DNA of 64,000 bases, from positions 52,978-116,977 of the forward strand of contig JAJRRS010000038.1 of NCBI GenBank assembly GCA_024279275.1, in the 5' to 3' direction. Positions 8,182-16,805 of this stretch are shown here, one piece after another (positions within the stretch are counted from its first letter, which is position 1; each line of letters opens with the position of its first letter). The notes beneath the pieces are model-generated. The model made no database searches. It was not told the DNA's origin and saw nothing but the letters and a program-made list of their open reading frames with translations. A program made the position numbers and the translations under genes. The DNA is from Planctomycetota bacterium. Its GTDB lineage: Bacteria > Planctomycetota > Phycisphaerae > Phycisphaerales > Phycisphaeraceae.

Positions 8182-9285
8182 ATGCCAGACCCCACGCATC
8201 AACCCGAGCCTCCCAAGACCCCAGGCACCCCGAACAATCCGGGGGGGCCGATCCGCCCGTTGTGCGATCTGGACGCCCAGGCACTGGACGCCTTCTTGGC
8301 AGCCAGAGCCGGGGGAACCGGGGGAGCCGAGGGAACCGACGGGACCGGCCCTACCGACCGTGGCCCTGTGCCCGCCGGGCTTAGCGAGCGGACGGACAAA
8401 GTATGTGAACTGCTAAGCCTGCTGGACCTGGACACAGCACAAGACCCGCCAAGCGACCTGACCACCCGAACACTCGCAGCCATCCGTGCAAACCAACAAC
8501 GCCAACGATTCACCAAACAGCTCCAGATGCTCACTGAGCCTCGAAGAACCATCGGGATCGCCTGGCATCAAATAGCCACCGCAGCCGCGGTGCTCATCAT
8601 CGGCACATCACTACTCATGCCGATGATGGCACGCCAGCAGGCCGACTCACGCCGCATCGCCGGGGCAGGCAACCTGCACCTCGCCGGACGGGCCATGGCC
8701 CAATACGCCACCGACAACCTCGGGCAGATGCCACGCGGCAACGTCAGGCCGGGCATGCCCTGGTGGCAAGTCGGGCAATCCGCTTCCACGAACGGCAACG
8801 CGGAATACTCCAACTCCGCTCACCTCTTCCGCCTGGTCAGCCATGATTACATCAAGGCCGCCGACCTGACCTGCCCGGAAAACGCTCACGCCGACCGCGG
8901 TATTCACGCCGTGGGCCAACACGACTGGGCCGGGCCTCGGGCCGTGTCATTCAGCTACCAGAACCAGTACGCACTACAGGTGCCTCGGCTCAATGAAGCG
9001 CCTGACATGGCCATCCTCGCCGACCGCAACCCGATATTTAATGTCAACCAGGACGACCACATCGTCTTCGACGCCTCCATCCCCATGAACGCACCCAGCC
9101 GAGCACACCGAGGCACAGGCCAAAACGTCCTGACCGCCAACGGCGTCGTCGCCTGGCGCATCCACCCGACCGTCGATCCCTTCGGCCAGGAACAAATGGA
9201 CAACATCTGGAAAGCCAACGGCATCAATGTCTACACCGGCAAAGAAACCACCACCGACCCCTTCGACAGCTTCCTGGTCCCCTGA
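8182..9285 (+). CDS. Anti-sigma-like membrane protein with pilin-like C-terminal domain
   Basis: A 367-residue protein. Residues 1-125 are soluble and probably cytoplasmic. One hydrophobic helix (IATAAAVLIIGTSLLMPMM) follows at about 131-150, and the rest should lie outside the membrane. Position directly after an ECF sigma gene suggests an anti-sigma role. The outer part resembles planctomycete pseudopilin/DUF1559-type proteins, ending in HRGTGQNVLTANGVVAW, which matches their typical GxNVLxxDGxVxW motif. A GGTGGAEGTDGTG segment near residue 45 comes from a CCGGGGG-type repeat. The anti-sigma function is inferred from gene order only. Confidence 0.75.
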   Translation: MPDPTHQPEPPKTPGTPNNPGGPIRPLCDLDAQALDAFLAARAGGTGGAEGTDGTGPTDRGPVPAGLSERTDKVCELLSLLDLDTAQDPPSDLTTRTLAAIRANQQRQRFTKQLQMLTEPRRTIGIAWHQIATAAAVLIIGTSLLMPMMARQQADSRRIAGAGNLHLAGRAMAQYATDNLGQMPRGNVRPGMPWWQVGQSASTNGNAEYSNSAHLFRLVSHDYIKAADLTCPENAHADRGIHAVGQHDWAGPRAVSFSYQNQYALQVPRLNEAPDMAILADRNPIFNVNQDDHIVFDASIPMNAPSRAHRGTGQNVLTANGVVAWRIHPTVDPFGQEQMDNIWKANGINVYTGKETTTDPFDSFLVP

Positions 9286-9727
9286 CACACCGACCCACCT
9301 CCCCCAGCCCCCGGATATAACCCTGCCTCCCCAGCTTCCAACCCGTACACCCCAATCCCCAACCCCATCCAACACTCGCTTGCGGTTTAGCGCCCCTTCC
9401 CACCTCCCCCTTCCCCCAACGCCGCCCCCTGAGTCCGCGAAGGGGCGGATTGCTTTCTCCCCATCCCCATCCCCACCTCAGCAATCACAATTCAGCACCC
9501 CCTCTTTGCCGCCCCCCTTCCCCCATTGCCAAACTTCTCCACCAACTACTCATTTATTTTCCACAGCCATTGACCCGACACCCCCCAGAGGGATACTGTT
9601 ACCTAGGCCCGTGTTTTATCGGCTGGCCCCCATCTTGACCATCCCCCGGGTATGTATGCCCGGCGTAAATATCGCAAGGCGGATGCGAACACCCTGACCA
9701 GTCCCAAACGGACTTGGGAGGCGACCC
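9286..9727. other. Pyrimidine-rich intergenic region
   Basis: No gene is supported. The plus strand is strongly C/T-biased between about 9290 and 9560. A possible hairpin CCGCCCC/GGGGCGG (about 9421-9450) is followed by a T/C-rich stretch and could terminate the preceding operon. A small palindrome CCGGG...CCCGG lies at about 9646-9663, upstream of the next gene. Confidence 0.5.
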
Positions 9728-10150
9728 ATGCAATTCCACCATACCGGGCTTGACCCCACACACCACGCGCTGCTGCACGAAGAATGGGAACGGCTTAACA
9801 ACCCCGCCCAACGTAAAAAAATAAAAACCAGCCGAAGCAAGCAGAGCCAGCAGACGCCCGTGTGTTCGCCCGAACTCTCGCCAGTCATCACCGTATTGCC
9901 CGGCCTGATCCGCCTGGTCAACGAATGCACCGATCGACCCGTCACCAAGTTCCGCCCGACCATCAAACGCATGATCCTGGAACAACTCTTCATGGAAGCC
10001 GCCGGCGACTCGATCATCGACCCACACCAGAACGTGCAGGTCGAAAGTTATGTCGAACTGACCATCTGTGTCCTGGTCCGCGTCCGCGAGAATTCGCTCG
10101 GACAGGATGAATGGTCCGATGCACCCGTCACGCCACAGATGTTCGGCTAA
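9728..10150 (+). CDS. Hypothetical protein
   Basis: A 140-residue soluble protein of no recognised family. A good ribosome site (GGGAGG) sits 7 bases before the ATG, which supports it being real. It has a basic stretch near residues 25-40 (QRKKIKTSRSKQS) and an acidic, mixed C-terminal half. No signal peptide or membrane helix is seen. It stands alone, with pyrimidine-rich DNA upstream and a palindromic repeat downstream. Confidence 0.7.
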   Translation: MQFHHTGLDPTHHALLHEEWERLNNPAQRKKIKTSRSKQSQQTPVCSPELSPVITVLPGLIRLVNECTDRPVTKFRPTIKRMILEQLFMEAAGDSIIDPHQNVQVESYVELTICVLVRVRENSLGQDEWSDAPVTPQMFG

Positions 10151-10297
10151 CTCCCAATGCTCGTTTTCATACCGCGTCTGCTATCCGTGAACCCCGCATG
10201 GGAATGCGGTGCTACGCAGATATCCATACTCGCTGCAACAGATGCACACGATAAACACACCCTCGATTTACCCCATAACCTAACCCGCAGAACCCTG

Positions 10298-10332
10298 GCT
10301 TGCCGTTTAGCGGCGGATCCCAGATCCGCGCG
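10298..10332. repeat. Double-hairpin intergenic repeat, copy 2
   Basis: Near-identical to 4591-4624: GCCGTTTAGCGGC followed by GCGGATCCCAGATCCGC. As in copy 1, an in-frame ATG inside the repeat falsely extends the following gene. Confidence 0.8.
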
Positions 10333-10389
10333 TTGGCCCAACAGACCAAGCCTTGCCTCACCCGCCCCGCTGTGCGATGGTGTTGCACC

Positions 10390-11040
10390 ATGACTTCACA
10401 GCCACATAAAGATAACGCACCCACGGGGACATCCGGGGAAATATCCGGGGACGGGACGCGCTGGGTCAGCCCGTTCCCGGACCTCGGCGGACTCTACCTC
10501 TTGATCGCTGGGATCGTGTTGGGCATCCTGCTTGGCCCCGCAGTACTCGGTCGCCTCGCACCCTCGATCTACGAAGACGCATTCGTCGGCGGAGCGGAAC
10601 AGAAACAGGCACTCTTTGAGAACCAAACCGAGATCGAAGCACAGGCCCAGACCCTCCAAGAGGTCGGCTTAACCGACGCCGCCATCCCCCAACACCTCCT
10701 GATGATCAAACAACAGGAGATCCTCTGGCACGCTGTAAAACAGCAACACCTCAACACCCTCGCCGGCTGGACTACCGCGCTGATGCTCGCTGTCATCGCG
10801 GTGATGATGCTCGAATCCCTGATGAGTCCGGACACACAATCAGCCGGCACGTTTGAGGTGCCGCCAGCGATAGGCCGCCTGGTCGCCGCTCGCTACGCCT
10901 TGTGCGCGATCTGGATCACGATCATGCTCGCGCAGCCCAAACTTCTGGCCCAGTTGCCGATCCTCTTCGCCGGGCTGTTGATTATCGTGTCCGTCGCGGT
11001 CGCGCTGGTCCCGCTTGGTCCCAAACGTAGCGAGCCTTGA
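10390..11040 (+). CDS. Hypothetical membrane protein
   Basis: A 216-residue protein with hydrophobic segments at about residues 35-55 (GGLYLLIAGIVLGILLGPAV), 125-145, 165-185 and 190-210, separated by an EAQAQTLQE helical region. No family is recognised. I chose the ATG at 10390 (MTSQPHKDNA) because the in-frame ATG at 10300 lies inside the repeat at 10298-10332. The N-terminus contains TGTSGEISGDG, encoded by two CCGGGGA-type units. A REP-like element begins immediately after the stop codon. Confidence 0.72.
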   Translation: MTSQPHKDNAPTGTSGEISGDGTRWVSPFPDLGGLYLLIAGIVLGILLGPAVLGRLAPSIYEDAFVGGAEQKQALFENQTEIEAQAQTLQEVGLTDAAIPQHLLMIKQQEILWHAVKQQHLNTLAGWTTALMLAVIAVMMLESLMSPDTQSAGTFEVPPAIGRLVAARYALCAIWITIMLAQPKLLAQLPILFAGLLIIVSVAVALVPLGPKRSEP

Positions 11041-11090
11041 TAGCCGCCATCTTATAGATGGCGGACACGCCGGCTGTAAGCCAGCGGCTA
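11041..11090. repeat. REP-like double palindrome, complete copy
   Basis: Starts TAGCCGC and ends GCGGCTA, which pair. Inside are two hairpins: CCGCCATC/GATGGCGG and CTGGCTTAC with its partner GGCTGTAAGCCAG. It abuts the stop codon of the preceding gene. Related copies are at 52003-52056 and 6827-6865. Confidence 0.8.
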
Positions 11091-11140
11091 GGACCAAGAC
11101 AAACGTTACGCTTGTACTGAGCTCGCTCAAGCGGGCGCAC

Positions 11141-11968
11141 TTAATCCGAACTGATCTTGCGCATGTGTCGCCGCATCACCCAGGCGGCGAAGCGTGGGCT
11201 TGCCGTCGCCGCCGCCACCGCAAGCCGAGCCATCGGCGAGGGCCAGACCTCCGGGCGGGGTCGGCGTAAGCAACGAACAATCCTGTCAGCCACATGTTCC
11301 GCGGTCTGCGTCAAAGCCTTAGGCGTGTTCGACCCGCGCTCCGCAGCACGTTTGTCCGGCGAAAATTCGCGGGCCTGTTGACCAAACTCCGTGGTCGTCC
11401 CCACCGGGTGGACACTGCTCACGACGATCCCCTCATCTGCCAACTCCGCGCGCATCGCGCCGGCGATCGAGTCCTGCGCCGCCTTGGTCGCGCAGTACGC
11501 CCCGAACTGCGGCACGCCGATCTCGCTGGCGACCGATGAGCAGATCAGCAGGTGCTTAAGCCCGCCATCAGTTTTCTGTAGATACGGCACCGCCTCGCGC
11601 AAGGTGCGCAGCGTGCCGTAGTAATTCGTCTCAAAGATATCGCGGTGGGTTTGCAGATCGGTTTCCATGACCGAGCCAAACAGCCCGTACCCCGCATTCG
11701 CAAACGCCACATCAACCCGGCCAAACTCCGCCCAGGCCCGCTCAAACAACCCCGCCACATCCCCATCCACCGTCACATCGCACGCCACCACCAACGCCCG
11801 CCTCCCCAACCCTCGCACCTTCTCCGCCACCGCCTCGAGCTTATCCACCCGCCTCGCCGCCAACACCACATCCATCCCCGCCCGCGCACAAGCCAACCCC
11901 GTCGCCGCCCCGATCCCCGAGCTGGCACCGGTGATGATGATTAGTTTGTTGGTAAGGTTGCGTAACAT
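11141..11968 (-). CDS. Short-chain dehydrogenase/reductase
   Basis: A 275-residue classical SDR oxidoreductase. It has the cofactor loop TGASSGIGAATG, the NAG motif (FANAGYGLFG), a catalytic Ser in ICSSVAS and the catalytic YCATKAA (YxxxK). The substrate is unknown; an Arg in AARRVDK after the second strand favours NADP(H). ATG 11968 is chosen over an upstream TTG (11995) because MLRNLTNKLIIITG is the normal SDR beginning and a TATAAT sits 12 bases upstream, implying a very short leader. Confidence 0.9.
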   Translation of the reverse strand: MLRNLTNKLIIITGASSGIGAATGLACARAGMDVVLAARRVDKLEAVAEKVRGLGRRALVVACDVTVDGDVAGLFERAWAEFGRVDVAFANAGYGLFGSVMETDLQTHRDIFETNYYGTLRTLREAVPYLQKTDGGLKHLLICSSVASEIGVPQFGAYCATKAAQDSIAGAMRAELADEGIVVSSVHPVGTTTEFGQQAREFSPDKRAAERGSNTPKALTQTAEHVADRIVRCLRRPRPEVWPSPMARLAVAAATASPRFAAWVMRRHMRKISSD

Positions 11969-11980
11969 ACTTGCATTAGA

Positions 11981-11986
11981 ATTATA
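11981..11986 (-). promoter_or_regulatory. Candidate -10 box of the SDR gene
   Basis: TATAAT on the minus strand, 12 bases before the ATG at 11968. A strong -35 is not visible. If used, transcription would begin only a few bases before the start codon. Confidence 0.35.
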
Positions 11987-12037
11987 CTTCGCCAATACTC
12001 GTCTATTAAATACGAGATTAATTGTAAAAAAAATCTG

Positions 12038-13039
12038 TTATATCAATTTGGTTCTGGAGTATAAAGATTTCTGATCCTTATCAAACGCATCATATAGTAC
12101 TTGAGTGATGCTCAAGTGCTTCTGATCTGTTACCGTGTAAGAGCCATTTATCCCAGACATTGCACAAACGACTGTTCCGTGCTTGAACTCAGGCTTTTTA
12201 TTTTTCTGTTCATCTCTAATCCGTGCCAAAAAAGGCATTTGATCTTCTTCAAGCATTTCGTGTGAAAACCCAGAACCTTCAATGACAGCACCGAAGTCTG
12301 GAAGTGAACATATTTTCTCGACCGCCATATCCATGTCATCAAATAGTTTTTCGAGAAGGCTTCGATATTCAGACACGGAATCACTTAATAGATAACGCGT
12401 TGCGACTAGATATCTCTTCACCTCTGTGCTGTCGCCCTGCTTGTGGGCTATATGATTTCGCAACGCCCTTATTTCCGCCAAGATGTCTTTAATTTGTTTG
12501 CTAATCGGCGCTATAGTCTCACCAAGCCGCTGTCCAACAAAATCGGCGAGTTGTAGTTTTAGCTTTTCCTTAGCTTCGCCTATTGAAGCAAAGGGTATTA
12601 TGGCATTAAAAGTTCCGGACTCGCTTATCTCATCAAGCAACGCAAATGTCCTCTTGGGATTATCCATGCAAGAAAAATCGTTCCAAAGATCGGCATCTGT
12701 ATCTGAATCAAAGACCTCTTTGTAGTGCAGCACCTGCGGTTCAACGAAGGTGATTGTAGGTATTTCAGACCCACATGCCGCTCTGTACTCCTTGTGAGTA
12801 ACACTAAGCCCATCGCTACCCGCTGTTCCGTATCGTTTACCAAGTATCAGTACAACCATCTGGCATTGTTCAACAGTTCGATAGCAAGAATCCGCAGCAG
12901 TACCGGGGCGAATATAACCAACTTCACCATGTTCGCTCATCACGGGATGGTAACGCAGCTCAATAATAGTATCGCGCAAAGCATCGCGAAGATATTGCAG
13001 GTCGGCGATAGTAGAACTGATGAAGATATTTGGTATCAT
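12038..13039 (-). CDS. DUF4062 domain protein
   Basis: A 333-residue protein with an N-terminal DUF4062 domain: IPNIFISSTIADLQYLRDAL, CQMVVLILGKRYG and VTHKEYRAA. This fold is related to TIR-like domains and is often fused to NTPases or found near defence genes. The rest has no recognised motif and is likely helical. I chose ATG 13039 since GGAG sits 9 bases upstream and family members start with MxxxxFISST; two ATGs lie 6 and 15 bases further up. The gene and its upstream region are visibly AT-richer than the neighbours, with non-typical codon use, suggesting recent acquisition. Confidence 0.85.
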   Translation of the reverse strand: MIPNIFISSTIADLQYLRDALRDTIIELRYHPVMSEHGEVGYIRPGTAADSCYRTVEQCQMVVLILGKRYGTAGSDGLSVTHKEYRAACGSEIPTITFVEPQVLHYKEVFDSDTDADLWNDFSCMDNPKRTFALLDEISESGTFNAIIPFASIGEAKEKLKLQLADFVGQRLGETIAPISKQIKDILAEIRALRNHIAHKQGDSTEVKRYLVATRYLLSDSVSEYRSLLEKLFDDMDMAVEKICSLPDFGAVIEGSGFSHEMLEEDQMPFLARIRDEQKNKKPEFKHGTVVCAMSGINGSYTVTDQKHLSITQVLYDAFDKDQKSLYSRTKLI

Positions 13040-13099
13040 GCGCATAGACTCCATCGCTACATAGCGGTTGCGAGATCGGGTTAATATATGAAATCAAAT

Positions 13100-13121
13100 A
13101 TTATAAGTTGCTTGTATTATA
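13100..13121 (-). promoter_or_regulatory. Tandem TATAAT boxes upstream of DUF4062 gene
   Basis: Two perfect TATAAT hexamers on the minus strand, at 13100-13105 and 13116-13121, about 60-80 bases upstream of the start codon in an AT-rich stretch. No good -35 was found for either. Confidence 0.4.
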
Positions 13122-13220
13122 CCTCGCCATCATTCAATCTGCACCGGAGTGTTACATTTTGCCTGACGGCGAACATGCTTACACCGAGAAAGAATGACAA
13201 CCTACGGGTGGCACCGGATC

Positions 13221-13254
13221 AATAAATGACAGCCCCAGGCTTTCGCCTGGGGCT
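13221..13254 (-). terminator. Rho-independent terminator of the GspE-N gene
   Basis: Perfect 10-bp stem AGCCCCAGGC / GCCTGGGGCT with a 4-base loop, followed on the minus strand by GTCATTTATT. It lies 36 bases after the stop of the 13290-13787 gene. Confidence 0.8.
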
Positions 13255-13289
13255 GGTAAGTCTCACATGAGGGGTTGCGGGTCGTCGCC

Positions 13290-13787
13290 TTACGCCGACT
13301 CCGCCATATCCTTGGCCTTCTGAATAATCTCCCGGCTAAGCTCGGGCATGGGGTAGTGCTGTTGGAGGAATTCGCGGAGCTGGTCCTGTTCGGCGATCCG
13401 GAAATACACCGCACGGTCGATCCGGTTAGCGGCAAAAGTCACGGCCCGGGCGAGGCGGTTAGCACTCGCCGCCATCAGCATCTCCCCGTCCGGCTCGGTG
13501 CGGATCGGTAACAGCTCGAACTGCCAGGCCTGTCGACGGTTCAGGACGCGCAGCGCCTCGTTGTCGAACTTCTCATTGCTTAGGTCGATGGTGCCGGTGA
13601 ACCGGTGGTACTGCTCGACCCAGGCGTTCTCGATGCTGTGCAGCGTGACATCGAACATCCGCTCGGCGAGCACGCCGAACGGCATGCGGTGCTGCTTCTG
13701 GGCTTGAAGTACCTCAAAGACCTGTTGCTCACTGAGCACGCCCTGCTCAACGAGAATCTCCCCGATCTTGATCGTGTTCCTGGTCAA
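13290..13787 (-). CDS. Stand-alone GspE/PilB N-terminal domain protein
   Basis: A 165-residue protein resembling the N-terminal domain of type II secretion/type IV pilus ATPases: IGEILVEQGVLSEQQVFEVLQAQKQ at residues 7-31. No Walker motifs follow, so it is the domain without the ATPase. Such domains in larger proteins can bind partner platform proteins or c-di-GMP; the residue pattern for c-di-GMP was not established here. The start is TTG 13787, with AGGAG 7 bases upstream. A strong terminator follows it. Monocistronic by layout. Confidence 0.75.
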   Translation of the reverse strand: MTRNTIKIGEILVEQGVLSEQQVFEVLQAQKQHRMPFGVLAERMFDVTLHSIENAWVEQYHRFTGTIDLSNEKFDNEALRVLNRRQAWQFELLPIRTEPDGEMLMAASANRLARAVTFAANRIDRAVYFRIAEQDQLREFLQQHYPMPELSREIIQKAKDMAESA

Positions 13788-14181
13788 ACTGAATCTCCTG
13801 TGGTGGCCGATACAACGCTGGCCCTGTTAAACCATCGGCGGACGCGGCGCGGTGTGTTAGCCCGGAGATTCAGGTTTATGCACGGGAGTCGGCAACGGGG
13901 TGTCGTGAGGCAACCAGCCGCGCCAGACGTACCCGATCTGCCACAAGAGATATGAAACCACCCCGCCGGCTCAAGTTTAACAGCGCGGACCAAGCCTGAT
14001 TTAAGCGTATCGATGCTTACCCTGTTTACCCGGATGACGCACACGTTACAGTCGGAACAGGTTGATTATACGGATCGCGATAATACTCGTGGCTGATGTT
14101 GCGCCAATCCCCCGGCAATCCCCCCGGCAAAGCCGGGGGCTGAGGGACCAATGGCCGTCTATGGGTTAAAGGGAATCCGTA
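13788..14181. other. Intergenic region with CCCCCGGC hairpin
   Basis: No gene is seen. It carries the regulatory region of the GspE-N gene and, near its right end, a C-rich repeat that contains a perfect hairpin (14121-14139). Confidence 0.5.
14107..14147. repeat. CCCCCGGC hairpin repeat
   Basis: Contains AATCCCCCGGC units and the perfect hairpin CCCCCGGC-AAA-GCCGGGGG, followed by CTGAGGGA. The 3' part recurs at 21998-22022. Confidence 0.65.
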
Positions 14182-15546
14182 TTATTCCACAGCCTGCAGG
14201 GTATCGATGCGTGTGACGGTGATGACCTTGAGCTTCAGCGCGGGGTCGTAGGCCCGTTCGCCCTGGACGCCGACGAGTCGGCCCAGGTGGCGGGAGGCGA
14301 CCGGTCCGCCGGGGCGGATGTATGCGACCGCTCGACCGGTGGCGGGGTCCGCCAGGCGGTACATGCGTGGCAGGGTCTTGCCATCATAAACACTGGACGC
14401 CAGCAGCCGACCGACAGCGTCGTAGCTGACCGTCTCGACGGGCTGACGGGACGCATCGACAGGTTCACGGGCTTGGGCAATAACGTTGAGGCCTTGGACG
14501 ATCTCATAGTTTTGACGCAGCGACGCCAGCCGGCTGGCCACGCGGTACGCCTGAAGCTGGGTCAGCCCCCCCGCCGCCTGGACTGCTTCATACTGAGCGA
14601 TCAACTCAACAAGCGGGCGATCTTCCACCGCCAGCTCCTTAATCGATTCCATCTGGGCTTCAAGCTCAGCCAGGGTCTTGACCTCAAACTCGATAACCGG
14701 CTCGGCAGGCGGGTCGTCCAGCATGTTTTCCAAGGCCTCAACCGATGAGTCCACAACCTCTGGCTCCGGGGCCGGCTCGACCACCACGACCGCCTCTGGC
14801 TCTACGACAGGCTGGGGGACTTCCACCACAGGTTCCTCAACCACCGGGGCTTCTACAACAGGTGCCTCGACGACAACCGGCTCAGGTTCAACCGGGACCA
14901 CCGGCACGACCACGACCGGCTCAGGGGCTGGCTCAGGTTCAGGGGCAGGCTCCGAGGTGGGTTCAGGTTCCGGGGTCGGCTCAGGCTCGATGACCTCAGG
15001 CTCCACTGGCTCCTCCATCGCAGCGATTTCCATCGCCAGTGCCCGCCGTACCGTGCCGGGAGGCAGATACACATAAGCCTTAGGCGGCGCGACGATCCGG
15101 TAATGACTGCCTTCCTCGGCAACGATCTGAACGCCGTCACCTTCATTGAGAACCGCCTGCACCCGATAACTTCCTGCTGCGCCGTTGACGTCCGCTGCGT
15201 AGGCTTTGCTGCGATCGGTATTCACCACACCCGTCGATCCGTCGCCCTTGGCATCCACAAAAGCCTTGGAAATATAGCTATGAATACCCTCCGGCGGAAG
15301 GATTTTGTACCAGCCCACAATCACCTCATGGACATGGACCAACTGACCCTTATCCAACTCACCCACGCGGTAGTAGCGATCCGCAGCACCCGCACGGACA
15401 TCCGTCTGGTTCTGTGTGACCACGCCGGTGAAGGGCACTTCCTGCGCATGAGCCGCTTGAATAAGCCAACCTGGGACGCTGGCGGAAACGGTCACTAACA
15501 CAGCTATAAACCAAGCCGGGACCAACGATGGGGTGTGGGATCTCAT
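14182..15546 (-). CDS. Exported SH3-domain protein with Pro-Glu-Val linker
   Basis: A 454-residue exported protein. Signal peptide at residues 1-35 (ends AAHAQE). Bacterial SH3-like repeats follow at about 38-95 (VRAGAADRYYRVGELDKG) and again at 105-170 (YRVQAVLNEGDGVQIVAEEGSHYRIV). Residues about 185-285 are a long PEPxPEP and VVVEAPVVE low-complexity linker that could span peptidoglycan or the periplasm. The C-terminal part is globular, of unknown family. AGGAGG lies just before the ATG. A cell-wall binding role is an inference from SH3b domains in general. Confidence 0.82.
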   Translation of the reverse strand: MRSHTPSLVPAWFIAVLVTVSASVPGWLIQAAHAQEVPFTGVVTQNQTDVRAGAADRYYRVGELDKGQLVHVHEVIVGWYKILPPEGIHSYISKAFVDAKGDGSTGVVNTDRSKAYAADVNGAAGSYRVQAVLNEGDGVQIVAEEGSHYRIVAPPKAYVYLPPGTVRRALAMEIAAMEEPVEPEVIEPEPTPEPEPTSEPAPEPEPAPEPVVVVPVVPVEPEPVVVEAPVVEAPVVEEPVVEVPQPVVEPEAVVVVEPAPEPEVVDSSVEALENMLDDPPAEPVIEFEVKTLAELEAQMESIKELAVEDRPLVELIAQYEAVQAAGGLTQLQAYRVASRLASLRQNYEIVQGLNVIAQAREPVDASRQPVETVSYDAVGRLLASSVYDGKTLPRMYRLADPATGRAVAYIRPGGPVASRHLGRLVGVQGERAYDPALKLKVITVTRIDTLQAVE

Positions 15547-15728
15547 AGCGACGCCTCCTGATCAGACCGGCCGCACGGCCTGTGCGCGCCAAAGTCACGC
15601 CGACGGTATCGCAGCCTAATCAGAGCGTCAAGACGCAAGCCTTTTCAGGCGTCACATCTCAGGCTTAAAACATGTTGCGCCAAGTCACTTCAATAGCCCG
15701 CCGACAACGTCGGCGAGGCCTGTGCACA

Positions 15729-16622
15729 CTACCCCGAAGGCGGCAGAGGCGAATCACTGGGCGGCGGAGGCTGGCTTGGGGAGGCGGTCGCACGCTGGCA
15801 CAGGTCCGTCAGATCATCGATCGCATCCACCAGGCCCTGCGCGTCCAGTTTCTTGCACTCATCTAACTCCTGCTGGGCCGACACCGCCGACGCACGGATC
15901 TCTAGATACCCGTGGCTGGTCGCGTTGCGTTTGACCCGGTCCAGCTCCTCACGCAGCCGTGACAGGTCCTGCTCACGTTGGGCCGACAACACCGACTCGA
16001 TCGACTCAGGGAGCGTGGTTACAAACCGACGGAGCATCATCAATAGCTCCGGGTACGCCGCCAGCTCACTGGTGACATCCCCGGGATCCGCCAGCCCAAA
16101 CCGCCGGGCCTTCTCGCGGTTCACCAGCGTCGCCGACGTCGCGATCAGCTCCGCGGGGTCTTCCTGCTTTAGAATCAGGGCATCGCACCCCGCGTCGATG
16201 CACCGCGTCGATTCACCCCGAGACACCTTATCACTCAGAGCCAGGATCGGCCCAGCAAACTGCGCCTCACGAAGACACACCGCCGCCTGATGCCCGATCG
16301 CCCCCAACGACGACATATCAATGAGCACCAGGTCGTAAGACTCATGCGCATCCTGCGCTTCAATCACACACGACACCGCCTCATCGCCGCAACCTGCGAA
16401 GTCCACGGACGCCCCCGCCTGCGCAAGGTCACTGGCCACACGGAACCGCGTGCCGTCTTCGCCATCCACCAGCAGCACACGCGACTGATGCAGCGCGACC
16501 GTAATGCCCGTTGTCATCTCACCAGGAGACTTGCCGGAGGATAATCCGGAGAGAGATCCGGGGGATATCCCGGGGGATAATCCGGGGGTGTTGCCGGGGG
16601 TGTTGTCAAACCGATCAGACAT
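15729..16622 (-). CDS. Receiver-domain protein with degenerate Hpt domain
   Basis: A 297-residue two-component protein. Residues about 47-165 are a receiver domain: acidic pair in LVDGEDG (D53, E55), phospho-acceptor Asp in VLIDM (D102) and Lys in ILKQ (K152). Residues about 185-280 match an Hpt helical bundle (LREELDRVKRNATSHGYLEI), but the position of the phosphorylated His is Asp (about 228). The N-terminus is a TPGNTPGLSPGISPG repeat from CCGGGGG-type units, and the C-terminus is proline-rich. GGAG precedes the ATG. No kinase gene is adjacent. Confidence 0.78.
   Translation of the reverse strand: MSDRFDNTPGNTPGLSPGISPGSLSGLSSGKSPGEMTTGITVALHQSRVLLVDGEDGTRFRVASDLAQAGASVDFAGCGDEAVSCVIEAQDAHESYDLVLIDMSSLGAIGHQAAVCLREAQFAGPILALSDKVSRGESTRCIDAGCDALILKQEDPAELIATSATLVNREKARRFGLADPGDVTSELAAYPELLMMLRRFVTTLPESIESVLSAQREQDLSRLREELDRVKRNATSHGYLEIRASAVSAQQELDECKKLDAQGLVDAIDDLTDLCQRATASPSQPPPPSDSPLPPSG
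16516..16605 (-). repeat. In-frame CCGGGGG repeat within receiver gene
   Basis: About seven diverged 12-base units encode the N-terminal SPG/TPG repeats. The unit length keeps the frame. Confidence 0.7.
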
Positions 16623-16805
16623 CGCTGATTCTCCGCGCCTCCACGGATACCGATACCGACCCCCAGATCCTCAGCCCTGACCGAGAAAATCACTATCGTT
16701 ATCCATCGGCGGGTCCGATCACTAACAACAGGTGATCGGACCATGGTTAGAGGTTTGACGTTGGGTTGTAACGGTTATGACGATTACACAGTCAAGGAAC
16801 AATGT

